Assembly: GCA_905221615.1 (NCBI GenBank)
Contig: CAJNDT010005423.1
Coordinates: 501,363 to 565,362 of the forward strand
From: Symbiodinium sp. CCMP2592
Lineage: Eukaryota; Sar; Dinophyceae; Suessiales; Symbiodiniaceae
Direction: 5' to 3'
Length of the DNA: 64,000 bases
Position numbers and translations under genes: made by a program
The notes under the pieces: generated by a model
What the model was told of the DNA's origin: nothing
What the model saw: the letters and a program-made list of their open reading frames with translations, nothing else
The model's database searches: none
Shown: one piece after another, positions 28,787-39,241 of the stretch
How positions within the stretch are numbered: the first letter of the stretch is position 1
Layout: each line of letters begins with the position of its first letter

Positions 28787-30184
28787 TTACTGTTGAGATC
28801 CGAGGAAAGGTACTTGTCGATAAGCTTCGAGTTCACTCCGCGATCTTGCGTTCATGTCCTCTTGCAGCCTAAGGTTCCTTCTCAGTTCATTCAACTCATC
28901 ATGTAAAGTCGGCAAAGAATGTCTCGCATTGTCCTCTGCGTGTTGAAGTTGATGTTCAGCATCTTGCATTCTCCGAACAGCCATCATGCGATGTTCCTCT
29001 TCTTCGCCAAGTCGTTGCCGAAGTACAAGTTGCTCACGAACGATGCTGTTCTGACCATCGGCCATGTCTCTTGCAACGATTGCTTCCTCGTTCTTGACCA
29101 GTTGAAGGTGCTCCTCCATAGCGTTGAGAGCGTGCTTGTGGCTATCGATCCCCGATCGGAGTTGCAGATTCTCTCTTGCCTTTTCATGAAGCTCGGATGT
29201 AAGTCGCTCGTACTCTCTGGCCACGTTGATTCCATCGCCCTGTGCACTCTCCTCTGTGTTGATGAGGTTTCGCGCCAAGTCAATCCTCTCACGATGTAGA
29301 CAACTGACCATTTCTCCAGCAACGTGTCGATCATGGCGCAGTTGAGCATGTGCTTCTTCAGCCATCCGTTCCATGGAAGTCTCGAAACCGACTCTCATCT
29401 CCTGATGCTTGTTGTTCATGTGCTGCATGGCTTGGCAAGCAGTATCACGCTGTCGTTCTAATTCCTGAATTCGCATCTCTGAACCTTCGTCTTCTTGCTT
29501 CATTTCTCGAATTTCCGCCATCAAGTGGTTGATAACCGCTTCGAACTTCTGGACTTCGCTCCGAAAGAACATCTGCTGCGCAAAATGCGCTGTGTCGACT
29601 TGGATTTCAGATCGTCCTCTTCGTTCTTCTTCAGCAGGTGAAGGGAATCCGATGGTTGAAGCATCCTCAATTGCTGGGGTATGGTCCATTGCAGTGTCTC
29701 CAGTGTTGGTAGTCGTTCGCAACCTTGGTCGTCCGTCCATCTCGGAAGGATTGCCTCGTCTTCCAGGTGGCGATTGTACTTTGTCCATCACCTTGGCAGT
29801 GCCCTTGGATCTCCTTGCTGAGGAACTTCTCGAAAAGCTTGGCTTTAAAACTCTTTCTGGTGTTCTGGAACCCTTGTCCTTCCCCTGGCTGCCAAACGCA
29901 GCGCTTGCATCACAGGCACGTCGGTGCCCTTGGTCCACGATCAATGTCTTGATTGCTCTCGATCCTGCTGTAGCCGGACGAGAGGGTGTTGATGCCCTTG
30001 ACATATTCCTTGCTTTGGGAGCTGTCTTCGGCGCAGCGGGAGAAGATGTCTTTGCTTTCTCCTCTTCAGTAGAGCTGTCAACGGACTGCTCCACTGTATC
30101 GTCGGCAGTGGATTCTCCAGCTGCCGCTGCCGCTGCTGCACGGCCGAAAGTCCACGACGTGTCGTTGCTCGATCCAGATGCCAT
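28787..30184 (-). CDS. Coiled-coil ORF at the 5' end of the copia element
   Basis: 465 aa from the ATG at 30184 (MASGSSNDTSW). Residues 1-190 are low-complexity Ala/Ser/Arg/Pro. Residues 200-460 are a long heptad-patterned, Glu/Arg/Gln/His-rich coiled coil with many RxxLxxEE-type segments. The frame ends at a TAA; the next coding segment is in another frame. It may be an N-terminal Gag extension or a host-derived coiled-coil gene adjacent to or captured by the element. The frame is uninterrupted for 465 codons, unlike the rest of the element, so it could have a separate function. Confidence 0.55.
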   Translation of the reverse strand: MASGSSNDTSWTFGRAAAAAAAGESTADDTVEQSVDSSTEEEKAKTSSPAAPKTAPKARNMSRASTPSRPATAGSRAIKTLIVDQGHRRACDASAAFGSQGKDKGSRTPERVLKPSFSRSSSARRSKGTAKVMDKVQSPPGRRGNPSEMDGRPRLRTTTNTGDTAMDHTPAIEDASTIGFPSPAEEERRGRSEIQVDTAHFAQQMFFRSEVQKFEAVINHLMAEIREMKQEDEGSEMRIQELERQRDTACQAMQHMNNKHQEMRVGFETSMERMAEEAHAQLRHDRHVAGEMVSCLHRERIDLARNLINTEESAQGDGINVAREYERLTSELHEKARENLQLRSGIDSHKHALNAMEEHLQLVKNEEAIVARDMADGQNSIVREQLVLRQRLGEEEEHRMMAVRRMQDAEHQLQHAEDNARHSLPTLHDELNELRRNLRLQEDMNARSRSELEAYRQVPFLGSQQ

Positions 30185-30474
30185 TGAAGTAGCGGTAGAG
30201 CAAGAACAGCCTTGCTTTTGCAGGCAGAGCCAGAGCCTACGGCTGATAACCTGCATGAGGGTTTGGTATCGATGATATCCAATATTCGCTCTCCTCACCC
30301 GAGCTTGTAGATAATGATGTGGTTGCCCAACAAGCTTCAGCTGTTATGCGTATGCTCGCCAGAAAGTCACCTTGCAGGCACGCTCGAATCCCTCTTTTGT
30401 CGTCTCGACGGTCGAAGGTCGATCGGTCTGTGCTCGGGATAGCTCAGCTACTTCTTGAAAGGATCACCTGCTAG

Positions 30475-30485
30475 CTTGAGCCAAA
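30475..30485 (-). other. Possible spliced-leader relic upstream of the copia ORF
   Basis: On the minus strand the 11-mer TTTGGCTCAAG equals the 3' end of the dinoflagellate spliced leader (ends TTTTGGCTCAAG). It lies about 290 bases upstream of the coiled-coil ATG and in the same orientation. Such relics mark re-integrated processed transcripts. An 11-base match is expected by chance in a few percent of windows this size, so it is suggestive only. Confidence 0.3.
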
Positions 30486-32628
30486 GTTGCGTTGCATGCG
30501 GTAGCATTCACTTTCGGTCACCACGCTTGGTCCGTTAAACGGGCCCAAGGTGTGCCGTGGAAAGCTTAGGGTCAAGAGACGTTAAACGATCTCTTGTCCG
30601 GTTTTACATTGCCATTCAAGACATGTGGTAACACAGCTCAAGTCGCGATACCTACGATTGGACTAGGCATCGACGTCCGTTCGCAGGTTCAAGCTACTGG
30701 CAGGCAAAGCCAAGCGATACGATGGAGCGCACGAGCGAAAACTGGGCAGCACCGCTTATCACCGCTTCGGCATGAGACACGGACAGGAACGGAATGAAGC
30801 ATACACTGTCGAACAATATTGTTGTGCAGCAAGAGGTACATGAGTAAATGACTTGTGCTTGCATCGGTCCACCCGTACTTGCCGAGGCCTCTCGTTATGC
30901 GTACCCCTTCTTCCGCTCCTTCATTTGGATGCAGACGCTCTTCGGTACTCACGGCATGTTTGGCATTCGTCAGCCGCGAAATTCGGAGCAGACCGCAACC
31001 ACAGGTACGAAGGCATGGCCGAAAGTCATTCAAGGAGGCCTAACGCAACCTCACGCTCTGCGCTCGCGTCGGTCTGCCTGTTCTACTCGCAGCCTGCGAG
31101 GACCAGCCTCTACGTCTCCCCTCATTCAATGACTTTGGGCGCGGAGGCACGAAAGACATCCAGAAAGGATCACCTGTAACTTCCTGCTTTCTATCGATTC
31201 TATAGCCGCCTTCGCCCAGGGCGCTGGCGGAATGTGATCCTCTTCTCCGGAGACTGCTTTGAGGGCTGAGCCAGAGCCATGCAAAGGGTAATCGTTCGCC
31301 CGCTCAAAGAGATCCATGCAAGAATCCTCTTTCAGGCATGGCTATGTTCTGGCCAAAAGTTTTCTTCGTACGCTCTAGCTGCGGCTAACCGCCAAGCGGT
31401 AACCGCAGCCATCAGACACAGCAACCTGTGATTTCTTGATGTGCTGAAGCGGAGGCCCATGTGCAAACCTACACGTAGCGGCAATTCAAGTTGTAGCATC
31501 TCGGCCAACAGTGAGTTTCAGCAGGCATGTAGGATGTAGACTCTTCCGGTGCCGCTGATAGGGTATCGGTACACTGACGGGGGCACGCAGGCTCGGACAG
31601 CCAGGAACATGCCACATATTGCCACGTGTGTTGCACCAAAGCCCGTTTGATGGGGAGCCTCTACAAGGAAAGGGACCAACACGGCTACGACATCCTGAAC
31701 TCTTCGAAATGGTGCAACTCCAACTTCCACCACACGACCTTGATCGTTGTGATTTCATGTTTATTCGGAGTTTTGAAGTGTGAGCAGGTACCAGCTTCTT
31801 GTTCCAGAGGAGATGCGGCAATGCAACAGACAACAGACGTGAACTATTGCCTGTGCTACATGCAAGTCTTTGTCTCCTCTGATTTCCGGGATAACCGCTT
31901 AAAGCGGTGTCTACGCTGAGGTTCGAGGTTAAAATCATTGGGATCTGCACTCGTCCTTTGCTCTGCTTGTGCTTGGAAGAAGTGCTAGACGTTACCAGAT
32001 GCAGGCTACACCCAACACCGTGATGTTGTTAGGAGCAGGAAGTCTTCCTGTAGGCAGGGCTAGACGGCCTCGACTGAGGAGACGTGAATCTTGGAAGTGT
32101 GAGAGTGACAGGCATTGAAAAAATATCGAGGACTGGCCCTTCCTTGGAGTTTAGATGCGACAGGGTGTGCCGCGGGTGAAACCGCTATTCCCTTATAGTG
32201 CTGCTGTAGGAGCAGGCTCGACAACTCTGCATCCAGCATTCTTTCAGCACGCCAGAAGAGGCCTTGAGCTCAGATCTTGAGCGGGCATGAGCATCGCCGG
32301 ACTTGGACAGCTCTTCCGGCTCTAAAGTCGAATGCTTCAGGTGAGATTCGTGTCTCAGTCCCTTGTTTTCATAGATTTCCCGTACCAGGAGGCTTGCCCG
32401 GGTCCCGGGTCTCAGCTATCCGGCATGGGAGTCCGTGATAGTCCCGATCCCAGGTCGAGAATTCTTGCGAGTCTCCAACGGCCAGCTCAAGGTCGGTTGA
32501 ATTTGCGACCAAATGGGCGTGCTGCAGTTGTGAGATTGCAATTTCTGACAGGTACGGCAGTGGGTCTACAGGTTGCAGCATTCTGGTGCTGCTCCAATCT
32601 CAGAGTCTGAGAGCTCCTACCGTGTCCA
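30486..32628. other. Region without assigned gene; small palindromes
   Basis: No gene is supported. Short palindromic blocks built on CCGC and GCGG occur near 31378-31410 (GCTGCGGCTAACCGCCAAGC..) and 31893 (AACCGCTTAAAGCGGT). The phrase GAAAGGATCACCTG is repeated near 30457 and 31158. Confidence 0.35.
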
Positions 32629-33936
32629 GTGCTGTTGCTTTCCACCGAGGCTCCCAGTGAGGCCGAACAGGAGGCCGCCCTCACGGAAGGCGAAGCCCAG
32701 CTCCTTCGCGCAGCCCACACATCGGACATCATCGCTTGCAGGTGTCAAGGAAATTCCTTCCGATACCCTCATGGTACGGTTAATAGGAGAGCTGGAGGAA
32801 GCCCGAATCAAGAAGGCCAGCGGGAGCCATGAAGCGTTTCGGACCGTGCGCGTGAAGTCATGAGCTGGCTGGACACATCATGGAGGCCTTCCAGTCTCAT
32901 GTGCCCGTAGTAAAGGGTGTGCCGGTCTCAATCTCCGATTGAGGCCTTTGAGAAACAGTGAGCCAGAAACAACAGGTTTGGGGTGATGGGAGTGAGACGT
33001 AATCTGAGGTCCGCATGATGTTGGACAGATCCACCAGAAAGTCTAAGGCGACTTCTTTGATTCACTGCTCGGGATCGGGGGCTATCCGGAAGCCGGGTCA
33101 GGGCTTCTGCTTCGTGAATTTCTACAGTGTCAGCGATGCTCCGAACCCAGCAAGAAGCCGGGTGTCGTTCAGATCCTCAGAGTCACACCGCCGCAGTTCG
33201 AGGCCATGACGGCGAAGAACCGGATGCTGGCTGCTGGGTCCATGATTGACTCGCGCAAGGTGGCAGCCTTCGCTGCATGGCCCGCCGCATTTGTTTGTGC
33301 GCAAGGTGGCCATTAGCTTTGCCAAGCCTCAGACGCAGGAGCAGGCAACATGACACCACGGACACGTATCACCAGTCCGGCCGCGAAGCATGTCTCAGGC
33401 TCTGGAGAGTGACATGAACGCGAGAGCAGAGCAGGACGTGATACAGGCCGAAACAAGACCACAGTGCGAACCGCTTCAAAGGGTTCAACTCTCCTGCAAA
33501 GGCCCAGGCTAACCAAGCCTTAAGCGGTGTCAACGCAGAGATGCCTCTCCGTCGCAGCAAGATGTCACAGGATGTTGTGTGTAGGGCGGACAACAGCACG
33601 GTAAGGCGATGCGACATGATGCGACTTCCGATATCTGAGGTGGTCTTCCTACATGCAGTTCTGCCAGGACGAGAAGGCTCTGCAGCCAGATGACGCCGTC
33701 TGCTGGTCACACCGAGAGTGCCATGCCAGGAAAAAGAAAGCAGAGAGAAGCAGGCTATGGCTACCTAACCGAAGGCGGCATGATCTGCGAGTGTCTCTTT
33801 GCAGGCCCTGCTGGAGGCTTTGGAGGCGAAGAAGCGCGCCTTGGCCCTCCAGGACAGGACGATTCAACCCGCTCTGCTTCGGACAGAGGTGGATCTTGGT
33901 GCTTTGGCAAGCTGCGAGCGTGGAGCCCGAAGCTGA
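32629..33936 (+). CDS. Candidate spliced gene of unknown function
   Basis: Four coding-like segments on the plus strand. About 32632-32740: a Glu/Ala-rich helix (EAPSEAEQEAALTEGEAQLL). 32742-32863 after the acceptor CTTGCAG: VKEIPSDTLMVRLIGELEEA. 33128-33316 after CTACAG: KKPGVVQILRVTPPQFEAM, then RMLAAGSMIDSRKVAAF. 33805-33936 after TTTGCAG: ALLEALEAKKRALALQDRT, ending in a stop. Junction phases were not resolved, and each segment ends in a stop if read through. Function is unknown; the last exon is amphipathic helical. That last exon is also present in the 45.4-kb duplication with only conservative changes. Confidence 0.4.
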
Positions 33937-34113
33937 TCACGGCCTGCTCCAGTAGAGACGTACTCGGATCCGAGTATCAACGCACGCGAGACAAAACAGC
34001 AATGTCTCCTCTCATTGCATGTTAGATATCCTTGTGTTTGCTAGGGTGGCTGCAGGTGTGATTGAGCAGGTAGCGCCAGCTGCACTTGACAGGGTGAAAG
34101 CAAGATGGAAGAT
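33477..34113. repeat. Dispersed duplication, copy A (partner at 45444-46070)
   Basis: 637 bp matching the 627-bp partner almost base for base, by eye well above 95 percent. The length difference is a 10-bp tandem duplication ATGATGCGAC near 33615 in this copy. It contains the candidate last exon at 33805-33936. Confidence 0.9.
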
Positions 34114-34978
34114 CACGGAAAGACAGGTTGATGTCCTGCTACTTGGTGATTTTGGTTCGTGAGTGGCGGATGCTTGACCCGTTCATTGCTGACGAGGATT
34201 TAGAGCCCATATGATCTAAATGTGTCAATATGGCCACCGAAGGCCAGATTGCATAAGGATAGCGGATACCGACCGTCGCGCTTGTTTTCGGTGGATTTCA
34301 GTCCTCGGGTCTTCTCTGGCTGCGAAGCTAATCTCAAACCCTAAATAAAAAGCCTCCTGAATCCCCACCGCTTCAATTCACTCGACCCTCGAAGCCCACT
34401 CACCTCAATTTACTGAAGCCCTGTTGCGTGCAGAGCGCAGGCTTTCACCGATGCAGCTGGAATCTTAATGTGGTCACAGCTTCGCATTGCTGTCGTTTTC
34501 ACTTAACTATTGCTGGCTGCAACAACATCAGGTTGTCCCAGTCTGTCCCATTTCTGAAGCTTCACGAAGACCTTTGCGACTGCTGCAAAGCTCGTGCTGA
34601 ACACTGTCTGGCTTTTGGCCCTGGTCTATCCGACACCTATTTAGCCTGAACATTGAAGCTAGACGCAGAGACATGCAGAGACACCATGCCGAAGATTGCC
34701 GAAGATCCCTCAATTCTGAGTCTGTGTCGAACTTCCTCAAGTTTTCAGTTCGTTTTTAGATAGTCATGGCTGACTGGGTGGCCGCCGACTGGCAAGAAAC
34801 GCTGGCCTGCTTCGGGGTGGAAGCTTAGATACGTTTGGCGTTTAGGGTCCCAGGGTTTGCGTGATCGCGTTCCATGTTCATGGCAGGGAGACCACTGGTG
34901 GGCCACCTGGTACTTCGGCCAGGCCATCGCAAAGGGCTGTTGTTCGTGATTCACCCTTTGCTGGGGCTCGCTCTCCGC
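34114..34978. other. No gene recognised
   Basis: Mixed sequence with a few telomere-like ACCCTAAA fragments near 34340. Confidence 0.3.
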
Positions 34979-35030
34979 TCTCTCTCTCTCTCTCTCTCTC
35001 TCAGTCTCTCTCTCTCTCTCTCTCTCCTCC
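34979..35030. repeat. (TC)n microsatellite
   Basis: About 24 TC units with two interruptions. Confidence 0.9.
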
Positions 35031-35353
35031 TCTCCCTCCCCGTCCTCAAGCGAACCCCTTTCAAGATCGGGCTTCTGGGAAATAGCTTCGGTTTGACAAC
35101 GTGGCTCTATCGGAAAGCCGTTGTTATACATCTACATCCAATACCGAAGATGCAACTAGTCCCCTATCCCTGCTTGTCGGAGTTGACGCAAAGGTCGTCA
35201 ATTCCGACACTTCGGTGTCTGGGTGTCTTGGTCTTGGCAACGGTTCGCGTCTTGCGCACTGAATCAACCACTCAAGCACACGAGACGCTTCGTTGTTGAG
35301 CGTGCCAAAGGTAGTCCATCGCCCAGGCAGTGGAAGCTGGAGGAGGATGACTT

Positions 35354-36250
35354 GGGCCAGCCGAAGCTGAACCTTGTGGACAGCTTGGAGCGCGACGACT
35401 TCTACGATCAATCGCAGTGCCAAGTATCGGACCTTGATGCCCTGACGCTTGGCAGCAGAATGCGTACATGGCGCGTGCAAGTGGTAGTCAGTGGTAGATA
35501 CACCCCTGGCTGCGTAGCCCCTGCATGATCCTTTCAGTTGGTTTCAATCACGGAGATTTTCATGGAAAGGATCCCAGCCCGTCGTGTCATCGTGCACGAG
35601 TTCTTCATGGACCGGGATTACAAAAAATGATCTGGGTTCAGTTCTGGGACCTCTGTGTGGGATGGGGGCTTTTCCCTTGTTGAGGCAGTGCTTGTCCAGT
35701 TGGCGCTTAAAGACGGCACACTGGCTGTTGTGCTCAGACCAATGGGAAGTTCCTGGACGCACGTCAGGGGGATCAGTTCTGCACGAGGCGGATCCTGGGT
35801 CGGGGCGCCGGGGCATGCAAGAAGTTACAAACTTTCGGAGTTCGTTAATGCTCTGGCAGGCGCACTGGTCGTCTCGTGACGAAGAAAGAGGGCAAGGACA
35901 AGTTTTTCCTCGCCTCAGACGATGGTGCTCCAGATGCAGACAAGAGTGTAGGGAAGCTGAATTCGTCGTGAGGCCTAGTGTCCGTGTGTGCCACCGTCGC
36001 TGCAGCCTGCACTATTTTGTGAGGATTCCTCATGTACCTGAACGGGGAGAAGGTCGTGGACACAAACGGCTGCCGCGGAGAGCAGGAGAAGGGCAGTGGC
36101 GACAACTTCCTGAAGCCAGGTGCATATGAGATCGTGGAGCACATGTGCGAGAAGGGTGGCGGCGAGGTCTTGAAGATGCACTGGAAAGGACCAGACGGTG
36201 GCAACTCCACGGTGAAGATCCCAGCTGGGGTGCTCAAGCACAAGAAGGCA
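35354..36250 (+). CDS. PA14-domain exon set, tandem copy 1
   Basis: First of two tandem copies 1022 bp apart. Exon a (35860-35924, after acceptor GGCAG) reads GRLVTKKEGKDKFFLASDD. A GT donor joins it in phase 1 to exon b (36024 onward, after TGTGAG), reading LMYLNGEKVVDTNG, then EQEKGSGDNFLKPGAYEIVE and EKGGGEVLKMHWKGPDGG. FFLASDDG, LYxNGxxVVDxxG, the Gly-rich basic turn, LKAGxHxI, and FEKGGGxxLxxxWxGP are the consecutive strands of a PA14 beta-barrel, a carbohydrate- or ligand-binding domain usually extracellular. An upstream segment (35354-35470; PKLNLVDSLERDDFYDQSQC) is probably another exon of the same gene. Gene ends are unknown. Confidence 0.65.
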
Positions 36251-36375
36251 GTTTTGCAGGGCATGCCTTCAGCTATGTCATAAGGCAAACTTGCAGTGTT
36301 CTGTTTTGCGATCGCTCCGCTGCAGTAGCCGGAAGTTCAGTAGGCCAGTTTTGTTATCTCTGTTGCCTTGTCCCT

Positions 36376-37265
36376 GGGCCAGCCGAAGCTGAACCTCGTG
36401 GACTGCTTCGAGCTCGACTACTTCTACGATCAATCGCTGTGCGAAGCACCGGACCTAGGTGCCCTGACGCTTGGCAGCAGAATGCGTGCATAGCGCGTGC
36501 AATTGGTAGATACACCCCTGGCTGCGTAGCCCCTGCATGATCCTTTCAGTTGGTTTCAATCACGGAGATGTTCATGGAAAGGATCCCAGCCCGTCGTGTC
36601 ATCGTGCACGAAATCTTCATGGACCGGGATTGCAAAAAACGATCCGGGTTCAGTTCTGGGACCTCTGTGTTGTGGGATGGGGGCTTTTCCCTTGTTGAGG
36701 CAGTGCTTGTCCAGTTGGCGCTTAAAGACGGCACACTGGCTGTTGTGCTCAGACCAATGGGAAGTTCCCGGACGCACGTCAGGGGGATCAGTTCTGCACG
36801 AGGCGGATCCTGGGTCGGGGCGCCGGGGCATGCAAGAAGTTACAAACTTTCGGAGTTCGTTAATGCTCTGGCAGGCGCACTGGTCGTCTCGTGACGAAGA
36901 AAGAGGGCAAGGACAAGTTTTTCCTCGCCTCAGACGATGGTGCTCCAGATGCAGACAAGAGTGTAGGGAAGCTGAATTCGTCGTGAGGCCTAGTGTCCGT
37001 GTGTGCCACCGTGGCTGCAGCATGCACTATTTTGTGAGGATTCCTCATGTACGTGAACGGGGAGAAGGTCGTAGACAACAACGGCTGCCGCAGAGAACAG
37101 GAGAAGGGCAGTGGCGACAAGTTCCTGAAGCCAGGTGCCCACGAGATCGTGGTGCACATGTGCGAGAAGGGTGGCGGCGAGGTCTTGAAGATGCACTGGA
37201 AAGGACCAGACGGTGGCAACTCCAAGGTCAAGATCCCAGCTGGGGTGCTCACGCACGAGAAGGCA
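36376..37265 (+). CDS. PA14-domain exon set, tandem copy 2
   Basis: Same structure as copy 1. The upstream exon is changed (NLVDCFELDYFYDQSLCEAP, with an early stop), exon a' is 36875-36939 and identical in protein, and exon b' runs from 37039 (MYVNGEKVVDNNG, then REQEKGSGDKFLKPGAHEIVV). Differences in exon b' are few and many are conservative, suggesting both copies have been under selection or the duplication is recent. The frame of exon b' runs on to a stop at 37326-37328 in sequence unrelated to copy 1. Confidence 0.65.
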
Positions 37266-38638
37266 TGCATGTTTGACTCGTCCTGTCGCAATCATGGGTA
37301 CTCGTATCGTGTGCTGCGTTTGATGTAACCTTCCAACGCTCAGTTGCTGTTATTGAACTGATGCAACCCATCAGGATGTTCCCGTCGATCAGTACGTCCA
37401 AGGGAAGACCTGCAACAAGTTTCGGTGGTTTACGAGACTCGGGCCACCTTAACCGTGAGCATCCCTAAGCCAAACCCTGAACCCTAAACCCATAGCCTCC
37501 GAAGGAGTCGGAGGACTGGTGCATTAACCCTAAACCGTTCAGTGAAGAAGTATTGTTTGTGGGCAGGTTTGGGTTTTTTCGGGTTTCGAGTGGGTTTAGG
37601 GGCAGGTAGACACAAAGATCGATGGTAGCATGCCTTCGTTGGGGGATTTTGGAGTGTCTGCCCCCTGAGCCTTTATTCCCTCTTGTGCATCCGAGCTCAT
37701 AGCCAAGGAAGGGCTCCTCTTGGCCTTCAGGTAACTTGGCGTTGAAGTGTCCTTGGGGTTCTTAGGGACCAGTGCGCTTTAGGGTTTGGGGTTTCGCGGT
37801 TTACACAGACTGTGAATATCCCATATACTAGACAGTGTGGTTGCCATGCTTTTCGTTTGGGTGCGTCTTTCCACCAGAATGGCCGGGTTTTGGAATTGCA
37901 GGTGCCACGAGCCCTTCACCCAGACAAAACTCTAAAGTCGTGAACCACGATTTCAGGTCCCTCCACGCTCCAAAGGGCGACAAGCGCGAGTTTGTTTCAA
38001 TAGCCATGAGTCGTGGAAGCCACTGTTCTTGGTTGAACCCTCCTGGAAAGCCCTGCATCCTAAAGTCCTAAAGCACCTCCTAAACAACCCCGAAACTGAA
38101 ACCGAAAGCCCTAAAACCCAAAAGCCCTAAACTTCAACGCCTTAGACACCATAAGCATCAGGAAAGGCCGATGTCTTGGGCGACTGCTTCGGGACCTGCG
38201 ACGATGGGGACAAAGTCTGCTTCCAGAGCTTGCCGAAGGCGGGCGGGGCCAAGGGGCGGGGAATGTGTAGGGCTAGGGGCTTTGGGGTGTTTAGGGTTTA
38301 GGGGATTAGAGTTTTAGAGGTTTGGGGCTTTAGAAGGTTTAAGCTTTTACATGCCTCGATTTGCATGCCTCGATTTGCATCGCCACCTGATGACCAATGC
38401 AGGCCTACAAAGAGGCGGGCGACGATGCAGATACCACTGAATACACCGAAGCTTGGCTTGACTGTAGCATACCCGTCGAACGCTGCAGAGTCCCCTGCGT
38501 GTTCAATCTCGGTCCGTTTGGGGTCCTCTCACGTTCGTCTCGAAATCCACGGCGGCCTCTCTGTGAGCCATCGGCCTGAGGCCATGCAGAAGAGCAGTGC
38601 TGGCAGCAGTTGTCCTCAGCTTAGCTTATTGCCCAGGG

Positions 38639-38660
38639 GAGCGCTTCGGGGCAAGCGCTC
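38639..38660. repeat. Hairpin GAGCGCTT-N6-AAGCGCTC, copy 1
   Basis: Perfect 8-bp stem with loop CGGGGC, embedded in a 30-bp block CCAGGG-hairpin-GAGCC that recurs 581 bp downstream. Confidence 0.8.
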
Positions 38661-39219
38661 GAGCCGAAACCTGAAAGCCCCAGGCCTTCTACAGTCCCGA
38701 AAAATCCCAATACCCCAGAGCCAACACCCGAGACCCTAAAAACTTTAAACATTACAGACCCTTAAACTTTAAAACCTAAGCCGTAAACCCTAGGCCTTAT
38801 AAACCTTAAACTTTGAACTATCTCCCGAATCCCCGCTGACTGTGATCTGCCGAATTTAGTCCCCAGAATCCAACTTTCAGTAGGCGTAATGCCAGCATGC
38901 CATTTAGATGTGTTGGATTTTGGGAGGGGAATGCTCTGATGTACAAATTCATGCCCTTATCCTCAATGTTGCTTGCTGAGCATCCCTGTCGTGAACGTTT
39001 CACTCCTCAGACCTCAAACCATATGCCTCGCCTGAATTCGAAACCTGGCCCGCAGGCTTGCCTGTGTCTCCCGTGCCCGAAGCCTTTGGCCTGCACGAGC
39101 ATCTCCCAGGCCACGTTCGTCCCAGCCTGGCTGGCGAGATTTCTCCAGGCCCGACTTTGTCCTCTTGTCTCTGGTTTTTCGCCTAGCGGCAACCTTTTTG
39201 TTGGTCATGCGGTCCAGGG

Positions 39220-39241
39220 GAGCGCTTCGGCGCAAGCGCTC
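39220..39241. repeat. Hairpin GAGCGCTT-N6-AAGCGCTC, copy 2
   Basis: Same stem and flanks as copy 1; the loop is CGGCGC, so only the loop has changed. Confidence 0.8.

Larger units (their letters stand above)
24414..30184 (-). mobile_element. Degenerate Ty1/copia-like retrotransposon (gag-PR-IN, no RT)
   Basis: Minus-strand order from high to low coordinates: coiled-coil ORF, Pro/acidic segment, Gag core, CCCH-finger nucleocapsid, aspartic protease, integrase. Protease before integrase, with the integrase tail preceding the expected reverse transcriptase, is copia order. At least six reading-frame breaks (near 28.78, 28.12, 26.55, 25.55, 25.48 and 24.74 kb) and a stop-containing insertion (27.15-27.30 kb) show it is dead. 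No reverse transcriptase, RNase H or LTR pair was found. The left end is replaced by unrelated sequence and minisatellite. Confidence 0.8.

Noticed and set aside
35584-37276. Long plus-strand ORFs of 181 and 226 codons over the PA14 region
   Set aside because: They are read in the wrong frame across the introns; the PA14 strands lie in the alternative frames joined by short introns.
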